This document shows positions 1 to 10,168 of a DNA stretch of 64,000 nt, in pieces. The first letter of the stretch is position 1; every line of letters begins with the position of its first letter. Source of the stretch: an uncultured Bacteroidota bacterium (GTDB lineage Bacteria; Bacteroidota; Rhodothermia; Rhodothermales; Salinibacteraceae); the NCBI GenBank assembly GCA_913056185.1, contig CAJXLV010000001.1, positions 87,217 through 151,216 on the forward strand. The letters are read 5' to 3'. Position numbers and translations under genes: made by a program. Below the pieces are notes generated by a model, which saw only the letters and a program-made list of their open reading frames with translations, was not told the DNA's origin and made no database searches.

Positions 1-1311
1 ATTGTCGCGGTCGCCGAGACGCACATCCACGCCGACTTCCTCTCCGGCGCCCGCGAGTTTGCCGAGCGCTTCGACACAACGCTCTACCTCTCGGACGAGG
101 GCACCGACGACTGGAAGTACGAGTGGGCCCAGGCGCCAAAAGTCTCGGGCGGCTCCTACGACGTGGAGTGGCTCTACGACGGCGACACGGTTTCCATCGG
201 CCACGTGGACCTAACGGCCCTTCACACGCCCGGCCATACGCCGGAGCACCTCTCGTTTATGGTGACGGATCGGGGCGGCGGGGCGGACCAGGCCATGGGC
301 ATTGCCACGGGCGACTTCATGTTCGTGGGCGACCTCGGCCGGCCCGACCTCCTCGAATCGGCGGCCAAGGTGGAAGGCGCCATGGACCCCTCCGCCCGCA
401 CCCTGTACGATTCGGTGCAGCGCTTCTTTGAGCTGCCGGATCACCTGCAGGTGTGGCCTGCCCACGGCGCCGGCTCTGCCTGCGGCAAGGCCCTCGGCGC
501 GGTGCCCCAGTCCACCCTCGGGTACGAGAAACAATTCAACCCGATGGTCGACGCCGCCCGCAAGGACAAGGATACCTTCGTGGATGCCATTCTGGAGGAC
601 CAGCCGGAGCCGCAAATCTACTTCGCCCGCATGAAGCGGGACAACAAAGAAGGCGCCCCCGTCCTGGGCCAGCTGCCCTCGCCCCGCGAGCTTACGGTTC
701 GCGAACTGAAGACCCTTACGCAGGACGACGAGGCGCTCATCGTGGACACGCGGCTGGACCGCTCCGCCTACATGGCGCACCACATCCCCGGATCCCTCTA
801 CGCACCGATGGACAACACCTTCAACACGGTGGTTGGCTCGCTGGTGGAGGATGAAACCACGCCCATCTACCTGATCATCGACGAAGGGGACGTGGAGGAG
901 GCCGTGCGGGATCTGGTGCGCATCGGGTACGACAACGTGCAGGGCTTCGCGGAGATCGACACGCTTCAGCGCTACTTCCTGGACGACGGCCCGGTCGACT
1001 CCATTGACGAGATCACGTTTGAGGAGGTCGACGCGCTCCGCCACGAGCCCGATACGGTCGTGCTGGACGTGCGCTATCGCTCGGAGTACGAGGAGGATGG
1101 CCTGACAGACGCCCTGAACGCCTCGTATACCCGCATGCCCGAGTATGAACAGGACCTGCCTTCAGACCAGACGATGCTGGTTCATTGTGCCACGGGGCGA
1201 CGGGCCGCATCCGCATCGTCGTTCCTCCAGCGTACGGGGCACACGGTGAAGTACGTGAACGACCACTTCGACGACTACGTAGCCGCCACGAAGGAGGCCG
1301 TCGCTGCGTAG
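1..1311 (+). CDS. Persulfide dioxygenase-like MBL-fold hydrolase fused to two rhodanese domains (5' truncated)
   Basis: The reading frame is open from base 1, so the start codon lies outside the window; 436 codons are visible. A metallo-beta-lactamase domain comes first, with the metal motif HIHAD at window residues 8-12 and a second ligand block HTPGHTPEH. ETHE1/PDO-family enzymes with this motif oxidise glutathione persulfide to sulfite using a mononuclear iron. Two rhodanese domains follow. The first (IVDTRLDRSAYM region) has no cysteine in its active loop. The second carries HCATGRRA, a normal rhodanese loop with the persulfide-accepting Cys. This domain order is known for bacterial PDO-rhodanese fusions, which can turn sulfite plus persulfide into thiosulfate. 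The TauE-type exporter gene begins about 100 bp downstream on the same strand, and a sulfide:quinone reductase lies 9 kb away, consistent with sulfide oxidation. The family is clear; the exact substrate is inferred. Confidence 0.88.
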   Translation: MVAVAETHIHADFLSGAREFAERFDTTLYLSDEGTDDWKYEWAQAPKVSGGSYDVEWLYDGDTVSIGHVDLTALHTPGHTPEHLSFMVTDRGGGADQAMGIATGDFMFVGDLGRPDLLESAAKVEGAMDPSARTLYDSVQRFFELPDHLQVWPAHGAGSACGKALGAVPQSTLGYEKQFNPMVDAARKDKDTFVDAILEDQPEPQIYFARMKRDNKEGAPVLGQLPSPRELTVRELKTLTQDDEALIVDTRLDRSAYMAHHIPGSLYAPMDNTFNTVVGSLVEDETTPIYLIIDEGDVEEAVRDLVRIGYDNVQGFAEIDTLQRYFLDDGPVDSIDEITFEEVDALRHEPDTVVLDVRYRSEYEEDGLTDALNASYTRMPEYEQDLPSDQTMLVHCATGRRAASASSFLQRTGHTVKYVNDHFDDYVAATKEAVAA

Positions 1312-1414
1312 GTCCGTGCGGACGCGGGGGGCCGGGGATGTCTCCGCTTCCTCGGCCCTCTGACTTCGCGTCCCCCGTGGGTTCCGATCGCTTCCTCTGT
1401 AACACCCCACCTGT

Positions 1415-2179
1415 ATGTATTCGGTTTGGCTCGGCGCGTTGGCCGTTGGTCTCGTTCTTGGACTGCTCGGCTCCGGCGGCTCAATCCTCACGGTGCCGGT
1501 GCTCGTGTACCTCGTGGGCGAGCCCAACAAGCTTGCCATCGCCGAGTCGCTGGGCATCGTGACCCTCATCAGCCTCGTGGGCGCCATGCCGTTTGCCTAT
1601 CGGGGACAGGTGGACTGGCGCAGCGTGGGCCTCTTTGGGGCGCCGGGCATGGCCGGGGCGTACCTGGGGGCCTACCTGTCAAAGTTTATGCCGGGCACGC
1701 TCCAGTTGGCCATCTTTGCGGCGGTGATGCTCCTGGCCGCGATGATGATGTTTCGCCGCACGGTGCCGGGCTCCCGCGAGGATGGGGTGCGGGCGTACTG
1801 GAAGGTCATGCTCGACGGGCTGGGCGTGGGCGTACTGACGGGGCTGGTGGGCGTGGGCGGCGGATTTTTGATTGTGCCTGCGCTGGTGCTGCTCGGTGGC
1901 CTGCCCATGCACCTGGCCATCGGGACGAGCCTTTTCATCATCTCCATCAAGAGCATCAGCGGCTTCGTCAAGTACATCGACGTGCTGGGCGAGGCCGGGC
2001 TGTCGATTCACTGGGACCTGGTCCTGATCTTTTCGCTCATCGGCATCGTGGGTAGCTTTGTGGGCGGGCGCATCGGGGCCTACGTCCCCCAGGCCCGTCT
2101 GAAGCGCGGGTTTGCCGTCTTCCTCGTCCTCATGGGCCTCATCATCCTCGGGCAGAACGTGGCGGCCATGCTGGGGTGA
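1415..2179 (+). CDS. TauE/SafE family sulfite exporter-like membrane protein
   Basis: 254 residues, highly hydrophobic, with the two-fold internal repeat typical of TauE/SafE (DUF81) transporters. The first repeat has GLLGSGGSILTVPVLVYL near residue 15 and the second GLVGVGGGFLIVPALVLL near residue 145. About seven or eight membrane segments can be traced. Family members are linked to export of sulfite or sulfoacetate, or to uptake of organosulfur compounds. Here the gene follows the persulfide dioxygenase-rhodanese gene by 103 bp on the same strand, so removal of the sulfite made by that enzyme is the likeliest role. The start ATG follows a short GC-rich leader and matches the expected first membrane helix. 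Substrate is inferred from context only. Confidence 0.85.
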   Translation: MYSVWLGALAVGLVLGLLGSGGSILTVPVLVYLVGEPNKLAIAESLGIVTLISLVGAMPFAYRGQVDWRSVGLFGAPGMAGAYLGAYLSKFMPGTLQLAIFAAVMLLAAMMMFRRTVPGSREDGVRAYWKVMLDGLGVGVLTGLVGVGGGFLIVPALVLLGGLPMHLAIGTSLFIISIKSISGFVKYIDVLGEAGLSIHWDLVLIFSLIGIVGSFVGGRIGAYVPQARLKRGFAVFLVLMGLIILGQNVAAMLG

Positions 2180-2280
2180 GCGCGGCGGGTTCGTTGTTGG
2201 GGCTCCGGAACCCGACGGACGCGCCGGCGGGAGTGGAGCACACTCGGGCACGGGGCCGCACGGAGGCCTCCGCCCCCACA

Positions 2281-2355
2281 GCACAGACGCCGAGCACAGA
2301 CGCCGAGCACAGACACGCGGCGCAGCAGCGCGGCGCAGCAGCGCGGCGCAGCAAA
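2281..2355. repeat. Two adjacent 13-bp tandem repeat arrays
   Basis: Unit GCACAGACGCCGA occurs at 2281-2293 and 2294-2306, with a partial third copy from 2307. It is followed at once by GCGGCGCAGCAGC at 2317-2329, 2330-2342 and (with end changes) 2343-2355. Both arrays have the same 13-bp period although the units differ. They lie between the converging ends of the TauE-like gene and ccoI. No transcription terminator with a T tract is visible here, so this stretch may stand in for one. Confidence 0.8.
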
Positions 2356-2368
2356 GGCCGCGCCGTGG

Positions 2369-4480
<2,112 letters not shown>

Positions 4481-4565
4481 CGGGGAGAATCGTCGACTGA
4501 GAACCGGAAATCGTGGTCGCGCTCGCTGTCACGCAACGCGAGCGGATGAGCGTGCGGCCCGCCGT

Positions 4566-5336
4566 TTATCGCGGGACCCCGTCGGATCGGGGCGGGGCGG
4601 CACGGGCCACAAGCCGGTCGTACAGCACCTGCCCCACCGTCTGCGCGTCCGCGGCGGCATTGTCTCCGGACGGGACGGCCTGATTCCCCGACTGCTGCAG
4701 CTCCTCGGCCGACCACGGATCGGCGCGCCCCTCCGTGTCGGAGCGCACCGCCGCCACCTCATCGGCCGTCACCTCCCCGTAGTCGTTGGCCCACGACTGC
4801 CGCACGTGCGTAATGACCGCCGCAATCTCGCGATCGCTCAGGATGGTACCCCAGGCCGGCATGTTGCCGTTGTAGGTCTCCCCCTGTACCACCACCTCTC
4901 CCTGCATCCCGTGCAACAGGATGCGGATGATTTGGCCCTTGTTCTCTACCCAGCTCGTGTTCACGAGGGTGGGAAACGCCCCCGAGACGCCCTGCCCGTT
5001 GGACTGGTGGCAGCTCGCACAGCGGGCGCTATACACCTGCGAGCCGCTGACCGGCTCCGGCTCGGGCGGCCCCGCCCGCTGTGCCACCGGCTCCGGCGAC
5101 TGGAGCCAGGGATCGGGGCTGAAGTCGCCAATAAACACCCCGAGGTAGAACGTACTGAACAGCAGAACGCCGAAGATAAGAATCCAGAGCCACATCTGCG
5201 GCGGCTCCCCCCCCTCGGGCGGCAGGGGCTCCTCGCGGAACAGAGGCCGCAGCATGTCGACCGGCTCGGGCGAGCGGTCGGGGCTGGCGGAAGACTCGGC
5301 GCCGGAATCGGACGGAGAAGGTGTGTCGTCGGCCAT
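4566..5336 (-). CDS. ccoP: cbb3 oxidase subunit III-like cytochrome c (single heme)
   Basis: 256 residues: an acidic, proline-rich N-terminus, one membrane anchor (MWLWILIFGVLLFSTFYLG, about residues 48-66) and a periplasmic cytochrome c domain. Its heme site is CASCH, with a distal Met in the NGNMPAWG loop. The role would be electron delivery to CcoO/CcoN. Ordinary CcoP has two CxxCH sites; only one is present here, so this is a mono-heme form. It lies between ccoO and ccoI in one transcription unit, 54 bp after ccoO. The C-terminal tail after the heme domain is acidic and of unknown function. Identification as the operon's subunit III rests on position plus anchor-heme architecture. Confidence 0.85.
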   Translation of the reverse strand: MADDTPSPSDSGAESSASPDRSPEPVDMLRPLFREEPLPPEGGEPPQMWLWILIFGVLLFSTFYLGVFIGDFSPDPWLQSPEPVAQRAGPPEPEPVSGSQVYSARCASCHQSNGQGVSGAFPTLVNTSWVENKGQIIRILLHGMQGEVVVQGETYNGNMPAWGTILSDREIAAVITHVRQSWANDYGEVTADEVAAVRSDTEGRADPWSAEELQQSGNQAVPSGDNAAADAQTVGQVLYDRLVARAAPPRSDGVPR

Positions 5337-5390
5337 GGGGACAGTGGGAAGCTCAGAGAAGCACCGTGCGCGGCGGGCGCTGTGGGGCCA

Positions 5391-5999
5391 TCAGTTGGAG
5401 GCCCCCTGCGCCCCCCCATCGTTGATCGGTTCAAGCTTCAGAGTCATGAGGTAGTCGTAGAGGGCAAGGGCGTCTTCGGTGGCCACCACCACGCTGTCGC
5501 CCGGCGGCGCGTAGTCCGCACTGAGGGGCACGGTGACCTCAGAGGCCATCACGTTCGACTTCTTCTTGACCTCGAACAGGTACGGATACGCGGGCATCAC
5601 CGAGCCGGGGCTGACCGACCGGGGCTGGTAGAGGTGCGCCAGGTGCCAATCGCGGCTGGGCTGGCGGCTGGCAATGTCGTGGAGGTCCGGGCCGGTGCGC
5701 ATCGTACCGAGCTGGTGCGTCTCGTCGTACACGTAGTCGCCAGGCCGAGACCCGCGGGGCCCCCATCCGCGCTTCAGATCCGACCCAAAGCCCTCCGGCC
5801 GCACCTGCTGGCTGTGGCAGTAAATGCACCCCTCTCGCAGGTACACCTCTCGGCCCAGCTGCTCGTCGTAGGTGTAGTCGGCAGTGCCGGGCGTTGGCTC
5901 AATCGCAGAAAGCTGCATGCGCGGCAGCAGCGTAAGCGCCGTAAAGCTCATCGCGATGGCCGCAAAGGCGCCCAGAAAGACGAGAGCGATCCGAGTCAT
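5391..5999 (-). CDS. ccoO: cbb3-type cytochrome c oxidase subunit II (mono-heme cytochrome c)
   Basis: 202 residues with an N-terminal membrane anchor (IALVFLGAFAAIAMSFTALT) and one c-type heme site CIYCHSQQVRP. The following segments, RPGDYVYDETHQLGTMRTGPD and MPAYPYLFE, are strongly conserved in CcoO; the Met of MPAYP is the probable axial ligand. The protein passes electrons from cytochrome c or CcoP to the CcoN heme-copper core. It follows ccoN by about 40 bp and precedes ccoP, the usual order. Length is close to the family norm. Confidence 0.94.
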   Translation of the reverse strand: MTRIALVFLGAFAAIAMSFTALTLLPRMQLSAIEPTPGTADYTYDEQLGREVYLREGCIYCHSQQVRPEGFGSDLKRGWGPRGSRPGDYVYDETHQLGTMRTGPDLHDIASRQPSRDWHLAHLYQPRSVSPGSVMPAYPYLFEVKKKSNVMASEVTVPLSADYAPPGDSVVVATEDALALYDYLMTLKLEPINDGGAQGASN

Positions 6000-6041
6000 T
6001 GTGGAAGAGGATCGTGGGACATAAACGATGCAGGGCAGGCG

Positions 6042-7571
6042 CTACCGGTCTTCTTGGCTCGTCGCTTCTTCGCCCGTCGATGGAACGCGGGCGGAGCGGG
6101 TTCCGTCGCCCCCCACATGCGCGAAGGTGCCCTCCGGCACAGGGTGGAAGTAGGTCGGCCCCTCCGGCCGCTCTCCACTGCGGGTCACAATCCGCGCAAG
6201 CAGATACGCAAAGACGAGGTGCCCAATCGTCATGAGCGTGCCGGAGACCGACCGCACGATGAGCCAGGGCTTCGTATCGTCCACAATTTCCAGGAACGCC
6301 ACGTCGGGATCGAGCAGCTGAAAGCCCTGGATGACGCCGCCGATGGTGAGGGCGGTAAAGTAGGCCCCAATGCCCAGGCCCGTCGTCCAGAAGTGAAGGC
6401 TGACGAGACGCTTGCTGCCCCACTCCCAGTCCGTCACCCGCGGCATGATGTAGTAGATGGCCCCGAACGCAATCATCGTCGCAAAGGCGTAAACGCCCAG
6501 GTGCGAGTGCGCGATGGTGTAGTGCGTGAAGTGGGTCACCTCCTGCCAGTACCGGAACGACTGCAGCGAGCCCTGCAGGCTGACGGCCGTGTAGCTCATG
6601 GCGCCAAACACCACAAACCGCAGCGTGGGGCTGTACTTTAGCTTCTCGAAGTGGCCCACCACGGTGAGGTGGTGGTTCACCGCCACCACGATGACCGGAA
6701 TAATCATCATGGCGCTGAACACGATGGACACCGTCGCCACCCACTGCGGCACCGGTCCGCCGACCAGGTGGTGCACGCCGGCCCAGTTGTAGAAGAGCGC
6801 GAGCGTCCAGAAGCCGAGGTAGGACAGGTGGTAGCTGTGCACCGGCCGGCCGATGACCTTCGGGATAAAGTAGTACGCCGCGGCCAGGCCCGGCGGGGTA
6901 ATCCAGAGCCCCAGAATGTTATGGGCGTACCACCAGTTGGCCGTCGCCTCGGGGATGCCGCTGTAGATGGGCAGCAGAATGGCCACCACCAGCAGCGGCC
7001 CCCACAGGATGGCCGCGCCGAGGTACCAGACCGAAATGTAGAGGTGGCGCGCGTGGCGCTCCCAGAGTGTCTGGATGAACGACGCCACCACCAGCAGCAT
7101 GGCCGGGACGATGAACGCAAACGCCACGTACGGCATTTCCACCCATTCGATGGCCCGCGAGTAGCCCGCCAGAATGCCGATGGTACCCACCAGCACCCCC
7201 AGGTTCCAGAGCGCCGCGCTCAGCAGCAACATCCACTGCCCCCGCAGCCGCGTTTTCAAAAGCCGCGCCCAGAGCCACGCGCTCACCCCCACGCCCGCCA
7301 TCGAAATCCAGCCGTAGATCATCGTGTTCAGATGCGCAGGCCGCACCCGCCCGAAGGTGAGCCACGCCTGCTGCGTCCACCAGTCGGGAAACTGAAACTT
7401 GAAGCTGGCGATGAGGGCCAGCAGCGAGCCGATGACGAGCCACGCCGTGGCGCTCACGACGAACGCAACGACCGGCCCTCGGGCAGAGGCATCAACGACC
7501 TGGCGCCAGTCAGCGTCCGCACTCGCGTCGGCAACGTCCGGGGGCACGGCAGGGGAGGCATCCTCAGGCAT
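6042..7571 (-). CDS. ccoN: cbb3-type cytochrome c oxidase subunit I
   Basis: 509 residues, about twelve membrane segments. Conserved landmarks are RPAHLNTMIYGWIS (low-spin heme histidine region), NWAGVHHLVGGP with the CuB His-His pair, and THYTIAHSHLGVYAF carrying the remaining heme-ligand histidines. It is the catalytic heme-copper subunit that reduces oxygen to water and pumps protons; cbb3 enzymes work at low oxygen. The N-terminus is an acidic extension of about 30 residues before the first helix. The gene sits between ccoS (31 bp upstream) and ccoO in a minus-strand operon. Confidence 0.96.
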   Translation of the reverse strand: MPEDASPAVPPDVADASADADWRQVVDASARGPVVAFVVSATAWLVIGSLLALIASFKFQFPDWWTQQAWLTFGRVRPAHLNTMIYGWISMAGVGVSAWLWARLLKTRLRGQWMLLLSAALWNLGVLVGTIGILAGYSRAIEWVEMPYVAFAFIVPAMLLVVASFIQTLWERHARHLYISVWYLGAAILWGPLLVVAILLPIYSGIPEATANWWYAHNILGLWITPPGLAAAYYFIPKVIGRPVHSYHLSYLGFWTLALFYNWAGVHHLVGGPVPQWVATVSIVFSAMMIIPVIVVAVNHHLTVVGHFEKLKYSPTLRFVVFGAMSYTAVSLQGSLQSFRYWQEVTHFTHYTIAHSHLGVYAFATMIAFGAIYYIMPRVTDWEWGSKRLVSLHFWTTGLGIGAYFTALTIGGVIQGFQLLDPDVAFLEIVDDTKPWLIVRSVSGTLMTIGHLVFAYLLARIVTRSGERPEGPTYFHPVPEGTFAHVGGDGTRSARVPSTGEEATSQEDR

Positions 7572-7601
7572 GAACAGGCAGCGTGCGTTGGTAGAAAAAG
7601 G

Positions 7602-7823
7602 TCAAGCGCGCGAAGACGGCGGGGGGTCCGCGGGGCCCCCTGATTCCTGAAACCACTGGTCCTGCGGCTCCCCCACCGGCTCGTCTTCGTCGAAGATGGC
7701 ATAGGCCCCGGATCTCAGGTTATCGAAGGCCCCTTCTCGAAAGGCGTAAAACAGCACCGACAAGGTGAGGGCGGCCCCCACCACCAGCACCACCAAAATG
7801 GTAACGAGCGGCGTGTAGCTCAT
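7602..7823 (-). CDS. ccoS: cbb3-type cytochrome oxidase assembly protein CcoS
   Basis: 73 residues from ATG 7823, with one N-terminal membrane helix followed by FREGAFDNLRSGAYAIFDED. This matches the CcoS signature of an aromatic-x-G-x-F/Y-D-D-L stretch followed by an acidic cluster. CcoS is needed for cofactor insertion into cbb3 oxidase. A GTG at 7832 would add three residues, but the ATG overlaps the TGA of the preceding gene as ATGA (7820-7823). This points to translational coupling and favours the ATG. The C-terminal tail is acidic and proline-rich, longer than in many CcoS proteins. Confidence 0.8.
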   Translation of the reverse strand: MSYTPLVTILVVLVVGAALTLSVLFYAFREGAFDNLRSGAYAIFDEDEPVGEPQDQWFQESGGPADPPPSSRA

Positions 7824-8050
7824 GTGGTGCACCTGCGAATGACGAGAAACGGCGAGACGGCATCGGAGGACGGCGGGCGCTCCACGCGAACAACGGCCTG
7901 TGCGGAGGAACTTGCCTCCTTCCCCGTGCGCTTCCCTGTGTCTCGGAGAACGAAATAGTACATCGCCCCCAGTAGCAGCGACGCCGCCAGAAAAAGCGCG
8001 AGCACAAGCCCCGCCGTGGCCCGCTCAACGTCGAATTGGGGATCAGACAT
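7820..8050 (-). CDS. Small single-helix membrane protein heading the cbb3 operon
   Basis: 76 residues from the ATG at 8050. It has a short polar N-terminus, one hydrophobic helix (about residues 12-34, GLVLALFLAASLLLGAMYYF) and a basic then flexible tail. Its stop overlaps the ccoS start (ATGA), so the two are probably co-translated. No family is recognised with confidence. Its size and place recall small accessory subunits such as CcoQ or CcoH, but no signature of either is visible. A longer in-frame start lies upstream (8098) but would run through the promoter region, so the shorter start is preferred. Confidence 0.65.
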   Translation of the reverse strand: MSDPQFDVERATAGLVLALFLAASLLLGAMYYFVLRDTGKRTGKEASSSAQAVVRVERPPSSDAVSPFLVIRRCTT

Positions 8051-8444
8051 GGGAACACACGGCTTTGTGTTGCTACTACTTGTACTTACAGGTGCCAACC
8101 AATATATAGAACACAGGATCCGGCGAGAGACGGCCGGACGGGGATCCTCTTTTGGTTCTTCATGCCCAGATCACTCCCCATACCTGGGGTCACTCTCCAT
8201 GCTCGGCTTGCACGCCCGGCCCATCCGTCCTTGGAGACCGGCCCGAAGGCCCCCTGGGCGAAAAAAGTTGCCTCGTGTAGAAAACAAGAGTACGAGAGAC
8301 GGCCGCTCACAGGCGTGGGAGAAAAACCCGTCGAATGACCCAAAATGTTCTGATGCGTGTCCGGACTGGGCTCCTGGCAACGAGCACGATGTGAGCCGTA
8401 TTTTGTTTTCCTCGCCTCCTTTCTTGTCCGCTGCTTCCTGTCCG
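8051..8444. promoter_or_regulatory. Divergent intergenic region between the cbb3 operon and a heme lipoprotein gene
   Basis: 394 bp without a convincing gene, less GC-rich than its flanks. It must hold the promoters for both directions. A dyad AACACA-N6-TGTGTT lies at 8054-8071, directly before the cbb3 operon start codon. Another, CCCCA-N4-TGGGG, lies at 8176-8189. The first could be a 5' UTR hairpin or a CRP/FNR-superfamily half-site pair, but no canonical FNR box (TTGAT-N4-ATCAA) was found. An AT-rich patch (AACCAATATATAG) lies near 8097-8109. Confidence 0.4.
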
Positions 8445-9056
8445 ATGCACCGACTGTCGTCCCTCCTTCTCGCTGCCGGCATCACCGCCGTCCTGGCCGG
8501 GTGTGGCCGCTCTCCCTCCGGCGCTTCGTCGACGCCCCCCGATTCCGTCAGGCAGAAGGTGGAAACGTCCATCGCGGCCCTCAACGAAATGCGTGAGTCG
8601 CTCGCTGCCACCATCGGCACATCCACCGTCGACAAGAGCACCTTCAAACGCGTGTGCAAACCTGTGGGCATGCGCGCGAAGCAGATTGGGGCCACGAACG
8701 GCTGGACCGTGCAGCAGCTCGCCAAGAAGTATCGCAATCCGGCCCACCAGCTCGATCCCGAGGCACGCCGTCTCTACGAGGAATTTGCCTCCTCCCCCGA
8801 GCTCACCGAGCGCTGGATCCGCACGACCCGCAACGGCCGCCCCGGCTGGCGCTACGCGCGCCGCATCCCCGTGCGGTCTACCTGCCTCTCCTGCCACGGC
8901 CCCAAGGAAGACCGGCCCGCCTTTGTCAAAAAGGGCTATCCCAAGGATCGCGCCTACGGCTTTGAGGTGGGCGATGTGCGCGGCATCTACGCCGTTTTTG
9001 TGCCCACTTCCGCCCCGATCGATACCGCGAATGCCGCCCTCCCCGCCGTCCACTGA
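8445..9056 (+). CDS. DUF3365 (Tll0287-like) c-type heme lipoprotein
   Basis: 203 residues. The start ATG at 8445 gives a lipoprotein signal peptide with lipobox LAGC near residue 19; the longer upstream frame is non-coding leader. The mature part matches the DUF3365/Tll0287-like heme domain: a helical segment with YRNPAHQLDPEARRLYE, a strand-rich sensor-like core, and one heme site CLSCH followed by GPKEDRP and KKGYPKDRAYGFEVGDVRG. Such proteins are periplasmic or outer-surface heme sensors or electron carriers. It lies between the cbb3 operon and the sulfide:quinone reductase region, so a redox or sensing role connected to them is plausible but unproven. Confidence 0.8.
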   Translation: MHRLSSLLLAAGITAVLAGCGRSPSGASSTPPDSVRQKVETSIAALNEMRESLAATIGTSTVDKSTFKRVCKPVGMRAKQIGATNGWTVQQLAKKYRNPAHQLDPEARRLYEEFASSPELTERWIRTTRNGRPGWRYARRIPVRSTCLSCHGPKEDRPAFVKKGYPKDRAYGFEVGDVRGIYAVFVPTSAPIDTANAALPAVH

Positions 9057-9170
9057 GCCCTCACTGCAACATTTGCAACGGAATTGAAACACGTGCGAGA
9101 GTTGTAAATACAGGTCCTTACGAACTGGAAACTCCTCTCCGTCTTCCGCCGATCACACATCCCCGGGCCC

Positions 9171-10094
9171 ATGGAGCACCGCCCCCAGACAGATGGCGCA
9201 AACGCCCTGGAAAAGCGCTTACAAAACCCCGCAACCCGCGAGAAGCTGACGCATCTCCTCGACCGGCTCGATACCATCGAGGAAGCCCTCGATACGCTCG
9301 AGCGGCTGGAGCAACAGATGCCGGCCCTCCTCCAGACCACGGCCGATGTGGTGGACGAAGAGCTCACGCGAGCGGCGGACCGCGGGGTCGTGCTCGATGA
9401 GCGTGCCGGGGAGGCCCTGCACCTCGCCGAAGCGCTGACGGAGCCGGAGACGGTGGAGGTGCTCACCGCCCTGATCGACCGCCTCGACCGGCTGGAACAG
9501 CTGGCCGCCCTCGCCGAGGAGCTGCCCGACGCGGCAAGGGTCACGGTCGATACCATCGACGACGCCCTGACCCGTGCGGCCGACCGAGGCGTCGTGGTGG
9601 ACGAGCGCGCCCGGGAGGGGCTCCGGCTGTTGGAAGCGCTCACCGACCCCGAGACGGCCGCGGCCCTGGAGAACATTCTGGACCGATCCGAACAGCTCGA
9701 CGAACTTACGGCCCTGGCGGAAGACGCGCCCGCCGTCATTGCCACCGTCGTGGACATTCTCGACGCCGAATACGCCCGTGCTGCCGCGCAGGGCTACGAC
9801 CCGGAGCGCACTCTGCGCCAGGCCTTTGGCGCCCTCAGCCGTCTTGGCGAGCTGTTTCGCACCGACGAGTTTGAGGCCCTGCTCGATTCTGGGGTGCTCG
9901 ATCCCCAGGCCCTGCAGGTGGTGGGCAGCCTCGGTTCCGCACTCGTCGACACCCAGAAAGAAGCCAGCCGCGGCGATACGCCCACCCAGGGCGTCTTCGG
10001 GCTTCTCGGGGCCCTCCGCGACCCCGACGTGCAGCGAGCCGTCGGCTTCATCACCACACTCGCCAAAAAATTCGGCCGCAACCTGCGTGCGTAG
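9171..10094 (+). CDS. DUF1641 family protein with three internal helical repeats
   Basis: 307 residues, all-helical by appearance and very acidic. Three tandem segments of roughly 65-70 residues are visible, marked by LTRAADRGVVLDERAGEAL, LTRAADRGVVVDERAREGL and a more diverged YARAAAQGYDPERTLRQ. The C-terminal segment GVFGLLGALRDPDVQRAVGF is the DUF1641 signature. DUF1641 proteins are commonly encoded beside sulfide:quinone oxidoreductases or formate dehydrogenases, probably as membrane-associated partners. Here the SQR gene begins 75 bp downstream on the same strand, so the two likely form an operon. The molecular function is not established. Confidence 0.8.
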   Translation: MEHRPQTDGANALEKRLQNPATREKLTHLLDRLDTIEEALDTLERLEQQMPALLQTTADVVDEELTRAADRGVVLDERAGEALHLAEALTEPETVEVLTALIDRLDRLEQLAALAEELPDAARVTVDTIDDALTRAADRGVVVDERAREGLRLLEALTDPETAAALENILDRSEQLDELTALAEDAPAVIATVVDILDAEYARAAAQGYDPERTLRQAFGALSRLGELFRTDEFEALLDSGVLDPQALQVVGSLGSALVDTQKEASRGDTPTQGVFGLLGALRDPDVQRAVGFITTLAKKFGRNLRA

Positions 10095-10168
10095 CGGCCT
10101 CATTCCGTTCCCCCAGTTGTCCCCCTGTTCTCTCTCCAACGTCCTCCTCTCAACCACGCCCCAGACCC

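Noticed and set aside
4806..6641. Plus-strand open frame of 611 codons across the cbb3 genes
   Set aside because: Antisense to ccoP, ccoO and ccoN, which have clear heme motifs; the translation is Arg/His-rich and motif-free.
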